Source of the DNA: Amyelois transitella
Lineage: Eukaryota; Arthropoda; Insecta; Lepidoptera; Pyralidae
Assembly (NCBI RefSeq): GCF_032362555.1
Contig: NC_083512.1
Coordinates: 5,196,001 to 5,260,000 of the forward strand
DNA length: 64,000 bases
Reading direction: 5' to 3'
Shown: piece by piece, positions 23,840 to 33,700 of the stretch
How positions within the stretch are numbered: the stretch's first letter is position 1
Layout of the letters: the number at the start of each line of letters is the position of its first letter
Notes under the pieces: generated by a model
Databases searched by the model: none
Told to the model about the DNA's origin: nothing
What the model saw: the letters and a program-made list of their open reading frames with translations, nothing else
Made by a program: the position numbers and the translations under genes

Positions 23840-25111
23840 TGACAAAATATGGGATGCTCAAGCGGGATTTCGAAAGGGAATGGGATGTACTGATCAGGTC
23901 TTTTCCTTGCGGTGCATAGCCGAAAAGTTTTTGGCCAAGAGTCAAAAAGTCTATTGCACATTCGTAGATCTGGAAAAGGCCTATGACAGAGTTGAGAGGA
24001 ATGAATTGTGGTCAGCACTTTCTATGCATGGGGTGAGCAGTCTCTTAATACGAGCACTGAAATCCTTATATGAGGATTCGAGTGCTTGTGTCAGGATAAA
24101 CGGAGCGCACACTGAGTGGTTTAAGATTGAGAAAGGCGTTAGGCAAGGATGTGTTGCGTCACCGTGGCTGTTCAACCTATTTATGGATAGCTGTTTGACA
24201 GATTTGAAAGAGTCTAAAAGTGGATTAAGGATGAATGAGTTACTCGTCAAATGTCTGCTCTATGCCGACGATCAGGTTATACTGGCGTCATCAGCGGAGG
24301 AGTTACAGGAGATGGTAAACTGTATGCATGAAGCTTTAAAAGAGAAAGGAATGAAAGTGAACGTAAGTAAAACTAAAACACTGGTTTTTGAAATGGAGAA
24401 AGAAATGACAGCATGTAATATTTTGATTGGAGGAGAAAAAGTGGAGCAAGTGAAAGAGTTTGTATATCTAGGATCAAAGTTTACATCAGATGGCAAGTAT
24501 GATAGTGATATTGAAAGGAGAGTGAACGCGGGGAACATGGTGAATGGAGCTTTGCATGCCTTTATGAGCAGTCAGAAACTATCCAAAAAGGCTCGACTGG
24601 CTGTGCACAGGGGCGTGTTGGTCCCGACATTAATGTATGGGAGTGAAAGTTGGGTATGGCAAAAGAAGCATGAAAGCAGAATAAATGCAGTGGAAATGAG
24701 AGCGTTAAGGAGTATGATGGGTGTGAAATTGAGTGACAGGATAAGGAACAGCGTGATAAGGGAATGTTGTGATGTGAAAGAAGATGTAGTTACAGGAATA
24801 GAAAAGGGTATGTTAAGATGGTTCGGTCATGTGGAGAGGATGAATGAAAGCAGGTTGACTAAGCAGATATACAAGGAGAGTGTGGAGGGAAAGGTCGGAG
24901 TGGGAAGACCTAGACGAACGTATCTTGATCAAATTAAGGACGTCCTGGTAAAGGGTCAGGTCAAAAGTACCCGAAACCGCCGAGCTTGTATGAAGAGAGT
25001 TATGAATGTGGACGAAGCGAAAGAAGTATGCAGAGATCGTGGCAAGTGGAAAGAGGTAGTCTCTGCCTACCCCTCCGGGAAAGAGGCGTGATTTTATGTA
25101 TGTATGTATGT
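23840..25111 (+). mobile_element. 5'-truncated LINE (RTE-like) with (TATG)n tail
   Basis: Reverse-transcribed insertion inside the piggyBac-like element. It is flanked by the target duplication atgagtatgtaaaactga (23822-23839), repeated at 25112-25131 with two extra A, and ends in attttatgtatgtatgtatg. Only the 3' part of the reverse transcriptase is kept. The same family left two shorter copies, at 37920-38020 and 63343-63438, each with its own target duplication. Confidence 0.88.
23880..25091 (+). CDS. Reverse transcriptase C-terminal part of LINE
   Basis: 403 aa open frame; the frame stays open upstream to about 23840 (QAGFRKG), so the 5' side is cut by truncation rather than by mutation. 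Motifs in order: FVDLEKAYDRV (first catalytic Asp), GVRQGCVASPWLFNLFMD, LLYADDQVIL (catalytic DD), KTKTLVFE, VYLGSKFTSDG, then a C-terminal region ending GRPRRTYLDQI and RDRGKWKEVVSAYPSGKEA. This is a non-LTR retrotransposon enzyme that copies RNA into DNA at a nicked target. The tail and C-terminal region fit RTE-like elements, but clade assignment needs a tree. The frame has no interruption, so the insertion is fairly young. Confidence 0.9.
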   Translation: MGCTDQVFSLRCIAEKFLAKSQKVYCTFVDLEKAYDRVERNELWSALSMHGVSSLLIRALKSLYEDSSACVRINGAHTEWFKIEKGVRQGCVASPWLFNLFMDSCLTDLKESKSGLRMNELLVKCLLYADDQVILASSAEELQEMVNCMHEALKEKGMKVNVSKTKTLVFEMEKEMTACNILIGGEKVEQVKEFVYLGSKFTSDGKYDSDIERRVNAGNMVNGALHAFMSSQKLSKKARLAVHRGVLVPTLMYGSESWVWQKKHESRINAVEMRALRSMMGVKLSDRIRNSVIRECCDVKEDVVTGIEKGMLRWFGHVERMNESRLTKQIYKESVEGKVGVGRPRRTYLDQIKDVLVKGQVKSTRNRRACMKRVMNVDEAKEVCRDRGKWKEVVSAYPSGKEA

Positions 25112-26272
25112 ATGAGTATGTAAAAAACTGAGTGTTAATTGGCTTATATGCTTGGCCTCTCTTATTCTTGCTTGCTCATACCCAGTTGCCCAAAAAATTA
25201 TTATGATTAATAAAAATTTGATTTCGATTTACTACATATTTCAGTTTTTTATAAAATAATATATATGCAAGTAATTTTATATAAATATTTGATATTCTTT
25301 TTGTATTTTTGCAGCAAATGTTCATTATTCTTAATCATAATTCAATTTTGCTCATTTCTGCTTATAAAGACGTTATTGTTTCAAGGTATGGCAACACCAA
25401 AATTGTCTATATAATTTTGAAAACGAAATAATACGCCATCCGCGTCTAGCGAAAAAAATTACAGAACGCAATAATACGCCTTCCGTACAGTAGAACCAGT
25501 TTTGTTATGACGTAATATCTCGCCCATCGTTTTATAGAATAGAGTAAGATCCCAGAGCCGTAAGACACAACTTATTTTCTAAAGAATGGATCTTTCTATT
25601 CTCAGTAGTCTTTCATGTACTTTTAATACCTGCATGTTTGTGAGACTTGCCCGGTGACACCTGCGCAGGTACCAGGCGAGAAAGGTAACTAAAAATCACA
25701 GTTACTTAACTTAAATTTTTATGACTGATTTTTATATATATTTTATAGACTATTACTCTGAAGTCATATCAGAGAAGTCAGACGCTTTCCATGCGCCAGA
25801 ACTTTTGTCAGACGCTTTAAAGCTCTATCAAAAAAAAATTAACTTAATTTATTTTTAAATGTCTGACTTTTATATATGTTATTCAGATAACTATTACAAA
25901 GTTGTATTAAATCAGTCAGACAGTTTGTAATGACCAAACACCCCTTAAACACAAGAATTACTCAATCTCGAGTATGAGCGCGATAGCACAATGCGCATGC
26001 GCGTCAGAGTAAAATATCTAATATTTGAAAAGTACTTACTGTTTTCAATTTCATATTTTTGCATATCTATTCAAATACGATGAAATTTATAATTAAAATA
26101 ATAATTAATCATTTTTAATATAATATAATATATTGCATATAAATAGGGGAAAATGAATTTTTTTGTAGCAATAGCCTTTCAAAAAGAATGATTTTTATTT
26201 TATTTAAAAAAATATATCTATCATAATAATTTCAATAAAAAAATAATTAATTACGATTAATCAATTGAATAA

Positions 26273-26403
26273 TTATTTTATTGTCTCTTTATCATCTTCA
26301 TCATCAAAATAATCATTTGAATTTTCATCATTTATTAAATCTCTATACTGTCCACTCAAGTCATCGTCCTCATCATCAGTTAGATTGTCGTTGCTGGCAG
26401 AAT
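26273..26403 (-). CDS. Acidic C-terminal frame in the palindrome centre
   Basis: Reads NLTDDEDDDLSGQYRDL, then further Asp/Glu-rich residues to a stop, preceded by ccag as a possible splice acceptor. About 40 codons. It is not a recognised domain; highly acidic stretches are common near the N-terminus of piggyBac-type transposases. It is probably a remnant. Confidence 0.25.
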
Positions 26404-26452
26404 TTTCCGTAAAAATAAAATCATAAACAATTAAAAAATAGTATAGTAATAG

Positions 26453-27010
26453 TAAACCTATAACATATAAATATAAGTAAAAGGCGACTAAGGGATAGGC
26501 TAACAAACTTGGGATTCTTTTTTAGGCGATGGGCGAGCAACCTATCACTATTTGAATCTCAATTCTATCATTAAGCCAAATAGCTGAACGTGGCCATTAA
26601 GTCTTTTCAAGACTGTTGGCTCTGTCTACCCCGCAAGGGATATAGACGTGACCATATGTATGTAGTCTACTTTAATTTCGACACCACCGCAACGGCTTCG
26701 ATGGTCCAGTGGTTAGCGCGTGAGACTGTGAAGTTGGCGGTCCGAGTTCTAGTCCCAACAATAACAAGATATATATTAATTTTTATTAAAAATATTTTTT
26801 TTTGTGTTGTTTGAGTATTTATTAAAAAAACTGAAAATCAAAATACTACATATAATCATACGGTAAAAATATTTTGTCTGTACATTAAATATTTTGACTG
26901 AAACAAATAGAGAATTTTTTTTTACATTTTTTGTCTGTCTGTCTGTATCAGACTGTATGATTAAGATTCAACTCGAACTTTACACGGACGACGTCGCGGG
27001 CAACAGCTAG
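26453..27010 (+). repeat. tRNA-type SINE joined to a TATG repeat, copy A
   Basis: A 558 bp block that recurs in reverse at 36378-36935. 26476-26665 is a TATG repeat; 26693-26760 is tRNA-like with box A (tggtccagtggttag) and box B (ggtccgagttctagtcc). It then continues to a (TCTG)n patch and the end gacgtcgcgggcaacagctag. The tRNA-like part has pol III promoter form but is not a working tRNA: no acceptor stem pairs. Both copies have the same junction, so the block moved as one unit. Confidence 0.8.
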
Positions 27011-27700
27011 TATGCAATATACTATATTATTTTAAAAATGATTAATTATTATTTTTATTATAAATTTCATCGTATTTGAATAGATATGCAAAAATATGAA
27101 ATTGAAAACAGTAAGTACTTTTCAGATATTAGATATTTTACTCTGACGCGCATGCGCATTGTGCTATCGCGCTCATACTCGAGACTGAGTAATTCTTGTG
27201 TTTAAGGGGTGTTTGGTCATTACAAACTGTCTGACTGATTTAATACAACTTTGTAATAGTTATCTGAATAACATATATACCTAAAAGTCAGACATTTAAA
27301 AATAAATTAAGTTATTTTTTTTTGATAGAGCTTTAAAGCGTCTGACAAAAGTTCTGGCGCATGGAAAGCGTCTGACTTCTCTGATATGACTTCAGAGTAA
27401 TAGTCTATAAAATATATATAAAAATCAGTCATAAAAATTTAAGTTAAGTAACTGTGATTTTTAGTTACCTTTCTCGCCTGGTACCTGCGCAGGTGTCACC
27501 GGGCAAGTCTCACAAACATGCAGGTATTAAAAGTACATGAAAGACTACTGAGAATCGAAAGATCCATTCTTTAGAAAATAAGTTGTGTCTTACGGCTCTG
27601 GGATCTTGGACTAGAAGGACCTTAATACAAAACCGCCCGTACAGAGACGGCGAAATTGAAATAATGCTTCCGCATGGAAAGGGTTAAAACTGAAATTGTT

Positions 27701-30700
27701 CTAGTCAGATAGCCATCGTGCTACTAATCTTCTCGTATTTTGCTTCACTTGCGTCATTTGGATGGTGTCTGTGGTCAGCCAATTTTGCATATCGAAACAA
27801 TGCGATGCCCTGAAAAAAAAAACCACAAGTCACAAAAAATACTCTTAACTGTGTCCTACTAGAATGTTCCTATATATATATATGCTTCTGCTACATGTTC
27901 CTGGTTCGACTCCACTTACCTCTTATACCATTTGCACCCTCAGCGTGGCAGCCGCGAAAAAGCTTAAACAATAGCGCTGTCCCGTTTCAAGTCATAATTA
28001 AAAAGAGAAACTTAATAAACATCGCCATGGTCATGTCCAAACAACACGACGGCCATTTGCCCCTAATGTCATTTTTGGGCCCAGTAAACTCACTGGGGGC
28101 CGAAAACTAGCTGTCACTGTTTTCAGTGTATTAACCTTTTAACCGCGCGAGTCGCATAATGCGACAAATATTGCCGTGCCCCTACCGCCCGTGTCGTATT
28201 TCTGCGACAGAGAATATCCATGATTTTTTCGTTCTATTATCGTCCTATTAACTTCGTGGTATAACTAAAACTATTATTGAATAGAGCTATTTATTACAAC
28301 AATTACTTAAAATTATGTTTCATAGCTCTAAGCATTGAAAAAACTTAAACAAAAATAAGTAATTGGCAGCTCGGACTTTTCTTCGGTGTCTATCGCGCGT
28401 GTCGCATAAATATGACCATAGGGATGGGATACAATGCAATGCGCATTTTAAAAACAAAATAACAAACAGTTAAATAATCAGGTATAATGCATCATTCAGC
28501 ATGAAATAAACAGTGTCATACGAAATAAAGTTAAATTTAACATATTGTCTTGTGTTACAATTTTTTTCCCTTATTATTCATAAGAAAAGTATCCCTCAGA
28601 ATCTTTGTATAACGCCAACATTTGACGTTAGTTCCCATCCCTAGACGGCTATGCTTGCAACACATTTCTAAAAAACTTTTTGACATCCCTAGACGGCTAT
28701 GCTTGCAACACATTTCTAAAAAACTTTTTGACTTTTTTTTATCGATACAACGATTACTCCTCCTTATTTATTGTAGGTATTATTTTATCGATTTGTAGCG
28801 GCGCGCTAGGGGCACGACAATTGATATTTAGCCAAGCGCTTAAAAGGTTAACCCTTAAATTGGCAGTGTATGTACTGGCATACATTAACTTTGTAAAAAT
28901 ATTTGACATAGTATAATAAAAATGTCTGTGTCACAAATCATTTTAATTCATTGCAATACTAATTATTTTTATAAGGAAAAATAAAACACGTCTCTGACAA
29001 CACTTATTTTGATATTCGATCTCGAAAATGGCGGCCCGGCGTAGCTCATCTGTGTTGACTAAGGTATTTATATTATTTTAACTTGGTTTGACATGGTTTG
29101 TGGTGTTTTTATGAACTATATTTTATGCATAACAGTATAATCGAATGGATTTGATATGTTTTTGTGTATGGTGACTTTGTGTTTTGAGTTTATTTTGGTC
29201 GGTAAACTGATGTATGCTGTGGCATACATTGCCAAATTCGTAATGAAAGACCCTTCGTTTTGTCTGTATGACACAGCATACATTGCCAAGTTTGTAATGA
29301 AATGCTTTATTTGTAATTTGCAAGATACCGCATGTATTTGTGATTTGGGATTGCTTTTTATTTTTGGTTGAAGCATGTTTTTTGTTTCTTTGTTGCCAGC
29401 AAACGCTACTAACTCGAGGTGGTAGAATATTAGCTCTTGTGCCTGCTGAAAATGCACCCTCTTACGATAGCGAGCGCTCAGATGTCGAAGAGGAATTTCG
29501 TGTACGCACTCCGCTTTCTTCATTTTCTTCTCCAGCACCTTCTATTCATTCTTCCTTAGAAAGACTAAACATTCTAGATGATGACGAACATTACAACAGC
29601 GACAATGTTCCACTTACGCCCATTTTTCAAACAGTATATTCAAGTCCGTCTTTAGAACCAAATTGCAATAAAGTACCGGTGCTGAGTGATATTCCGTCAC
29701 TCCCAACAACTCCTCTTACTCCAGTAAATCCACCAAATCCAAAAACCAGATCCCGACGTCGTCAGCCCACCGTTCCTGTCCAGAAAAGACCGAGACTAAT
29801 GAAAAAATTTACTTTGAGCTATCAGTGGAAAAAAGCCATTTTTCGACACAGAGCTATTATAGAAGAAGACTCCAATTATACAGATGTTCCGGATATATCA
29901 GCGTTGGATTATTTTTATAAATTTTTTTCGCCAGACATTCTAACAGATATCGTAGAGCAAACAAATTCTTACTCGAAGAATCCCAGAAACTGTCAATTAG
30001 ATTACCATGTAAAGGCGTAATTTAGTCATTTCAGTTCAATAAACGTTTATACTATTATTATCTTTTGTATTTTTTTTGCTATTCCTGCTCCTGGATAAAC
30101 TCCCGTCGAAATTTCATAAGTTTAAGGACTCACTTCCGTCGGTATTTCATTAGTCACTGCACTTGGCAATGTATATCCCAGCATACACGACTTTGATCCC
30201 TTGGTTTTCTATTCACTTGGCAATGTATGCTGTGTCATACATGAGTTTTCAGGAAAACTGAAACGTAAAGATATTTTTTCGTATTTTTTTGTAATGCCTT
30301 AAAACGTCTTAAACCCGATTTCAATAAAAAAAATCGGTTTATGTAAAAAAAAAATTCTGCCAAATTAAGGGTTAATATCCAATGTTGCCAGGTAATCAAT
30401 GTAAGTACGTATTTAATTTGCAATGAACCTGGAACTTTACCTAGGAACTGTGAATGTAGGGGAGGACTCCTTTAAATCCCTGTCATGGACGCCCAACACG
30501 TGCCAAGGGTCGATGGTCCCGTGAATGTTTATAGTATTGTTGACGTCGGGGTGCAGTCCGCCAAACATTGTATTCACGCGTTTTGCAGCATCAAAGAGGA
30601 ATGCTTCGTCGAATCTAAAAAAAAACTTAAATATAAATTTATACTTATTACAACAATATTATATTGACCACTACACCAAACCAAGATAGATAATAGTTTA

Positions 30701-33700
30701 GTGTAGAGGAAAACTAAAAAGCTGTAAAAAATAAAATAGTGTGTCCATAGTGTCATCTCTTTGAAATTGTAATTTTATACCAATATTTATAAAACCTGTC
30801 GCAAATATCCCACTATTAGGTAATATACACTGTCCAGTAAATCAATAAGCATCACTACTTAAATTAGCTAATTCAATAAAAGATTCATTATTGTAGGACT
30901 CATTGCATTTGCCAGCTGCTTTCGTTTAATTTTTTCACTAGCAACGTAAACATCAACTTGGCCTACCTTGGATGGAAAGCCACCTTACAAACTTCGGCGT
31001 AAAATTCCACGTCTAGCCACTTGAGAGCGTCGAAAACAGTTCCCGAACTGGGTGCGTTTTGGAAGTACCCGTACTCCGTGCAAGTCTGGTAGTACCAAGC
31101 ACGGTCTGCAACAATGAAGTAAAAATGGCCGTACATACATAAACAAATATTTTTTTATTTTCCTTACATACAATAATATACCTACATTCTACATATATGT
31201 AATCCTGTAGGCATCTAATAAAATCCGTTGAAACTTACTATTGTTGTTCAAGGAGTACGTCAATATTAACATCTGGAAAGTCATAGACCAGCAAGTGAGC
31301 AGTCCAGCTTCAGCTGCTATAAATCCACCAATTTTTTGCATTGGTGTTTCTCCTGAAAAAGACAGGTTAATTTTCACTTAAGGATATTTTCCATACAGAA
31401 AACGAGGCCTGGCCTGTCTTATTTTATTTTGGGACTAAATTGTTACACGACATTTTTTCATATCCTAAAAAAGTATATGTGGCGACATCTCTACGCCACA
31501 AGTCACAACAACGAATCACGCAACGATATTAGTAAAAAAACAAGCGAATAGTTTTTATCGCGCAAGCAAAGATTTCTCGGATTGGAGCATATATAAAACC
31601 CCTGACACAACATCGTCGGAAGTGTGGTTTTCCAGGCGTAACACCTAGCCTGGCGGAGAAAATCTTCCATTTGATGGCGATAGAGCCGAATCATAGCTCC
31701 CGCATATCCATTTTTCGAAGTGGTAATTTTATGGTGGGTGCTCATTTTGCCTTACACTCAATTAAAAGGTACATTATTACTCATTAGTTCAAGCGATGAT
31801 ATAATCAAATCCTTGCCACGAGAGACCGTAATGGTAAAATTCTCACCATAAACATTTGTAGCGAAGTTGTTGCAAATATTTATTATTCTGCCAGGCGCAG
31901 CTGTCTGGGTCACTCCGGAGAATCGCCATGTAATTAGACCAGAGAAGTAGCCAAGCGTGAACTTATCATCGTAATCAAGAGGCGCACATAATCTAAAAAA
32001 TTTAATTGCTTTTATTGTTATATGTATTTACTGGATTGACTATAATTCGGGTCGTTATTATATCCTCAAAAAATATGAAAATTGCCTACAATAATTTTCT
32101 TTATGGCATCTGCCCCAGTGACGTTCTCGGGAGAAACCCACGGTCCGCCTGTGAACACGATCCAGGAGTGAAGGAGCATCTCTCGTCTGACCTCCATGAC
32201 TCATCCAACAGTTGAATCTAATTTGTCATTGTGGCAAATGCATTGGCCTAAAAATGCATGTTTCATTCTTCATAATAAAGGTGAGTTATAACAACATGAG
32301 GAAACCTGCACATTCCCTTTATTCCCTCTAGTCCTAACTAGTAGTTCGATAGTCGAACCATATGGAAATTTTTTCTCCAAATTTTTATAAGTACTGACGA
32401 ATCGAGTTATTTGTTACTAACTGGCTGTGCAACCATGATTAACCTGCATAGGTTGCAAGGGCTAGTTGGAAGTCGCTTCGTGTAAAAAAACCTGGCTTAT
32501 TCAATCTAGGATCATGGTCGCATTCCGAACTCCTCTAGAAAGGTGAGACTTAAATTATTTAGTTCAATCCCCGGTCAGGTCATGATGGAAAACGAACTTT
32601 TTTCCGATAAGCTTGGTCTTGAAATTTATCTATTTTATGGGTCTATTATACCTGTAAGCAGCTTCGAGGGACCGCCTGCCTGCCTCCGTTTCCATCGCAG
32701 CAACTGTGTCCTGTATTCCTTGTGTGATCGTCGCGATGCATTGCTCGCCACCTTCCGAGAGGAAGGCGTCGTGAACCACCTCTAAATAACCTGAAAATGA
32801 AGGGTTAAATTTACTTTATTACCCAATTTGGTTTTCAACTTTGAATTCCTAGGATTCATAATGTTAATAACCATCCAGCTAAACGTGTTCTTCGAGACTT
32901 TAGAGTTAAAAGGTGTGATAAAAATTACGGATTTTTTTTTATTAGGTACCTGTTGTACACTACGTGCATAAAGTTTAAATAAATGTATAGATAGATACAT
33001 GTATTTATTCCTGACGGGGCCAATAATATTGTAAAATCTTTTCAAATTTATTTTTATTTATGCCGTGTGGTTCCCGGCACCAATACAAAAAAGAATAGGA
33101 CCACTCTATCTCTTTCCCATGGATGTCGCTTACAAACTTGGGATTCTTCTTCTCTTCACTTGGGATTTTTAGGCGATGAGTTAGCAATCTGTCACTATTT
33201 GAATCTCAATTCTATTAAGCCAAATAGCTGAACGTCGCCATTCAGTCTTTCAGTTGGCTGTCTACCCCGCAAGGGATATAGAAGTGACCATATGTATGTA
33301 CCTATGTTATTTTTATTTTTTTGACCTTTCGGGCACGCTGTACTGTGGAACTCTGTTTTTGTAAATAAAGCTCTATCAGCGAATACTACTAAAATACTCA
33401 CCAGTGAAATCGATTTCTGCTAAGATAGGCGCGCTGGAGGCCACTCCCCCTACCACCAAATGCGGGTACCTCTGCTTGAACCATAGCACCATGTTGCCGG
33501 CGTAAGAACCGCCGTACAGAATTATCTTGCTGTTGGCAAAACGCGGCTGCTTCTTCAACTCCTTGATGAAGTAAGCGAGGTCCGCGAGAGCCTGGTCCAC
33601 GTTGAGGAAACGGAGATTTTCGGTGGTGAAGTTACTGCAATTTTGGTATGTGGTTTTCTTGAGTAATCTCTTGTAAATCATTCATAAGACGCAACATGTT

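Larger units (their letters stand above)
25546..27607. repeat. Giant inverted repeat (about 595 bp arms)
   Basis: Arm 25546-26140 and arm 27011-27607 are reverse complements along their whole length with few mismatches. They run from aagatcccagagccgtaag to tattgcat. The 870 bp centre holds a small acidic frame (26403-26273, minus) and a SINE-like insertion (26453-27010). This is the layout of a foldback-type element, or of a head-to-head duplication of one end region. No target duplication was seen at its outer ends, and it lies wholly inside the piggyBac-like element. Confidence 0.85.
23087..27687. mobile_element. piggyBac-like composite element (4.6 kb) with TTAA ends
   Basis: Both ends have TTAA (23087-23090, 27684-27687) followed inward by a perfect 14 bp inverted repeat CCCTTTCCATGCGG (23091-23104, 27670-27683). 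piggyBac-type elements insert at and duplicate TTAA and have CCC-starting ends, so the class call is firm. Inside are an acidic open frame (23363-23728), a LINE insertion, a 2 kb giant inverted repeat and short aataatacgcc repeats near 25430-25480. No full transposase is present, so it can only be non-autonomous. The right end is 14 bp beyond the stop codon of the S28 gene, inside that gene's 3' untranslated region. Confidence 0.85.

Noticed and set aside
26693-26760. tRNA gene
   Set aside because: Box A and box B are present but the ends do not pair as an acceptor stem, and the stretch continues into a repeat found twice in the window. It is a tRNA-derived SINE, not a tRNA.
29340-29399. Upstream start giving a hydrophobic leader on the piggyBac N-terminal protein
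   Set aside because: The residues come from intron sequence before a good acceptor at 29399; the 12-codon exon at 29028 gives a better start.
31503-31745. 80-codon minus-strand frame in an S28 intron
   Set aside because: It overlaps a dispersed repeat also present near 2055, is not in phase with neighbouring exons, and the true exons 6 and 7 join without it.
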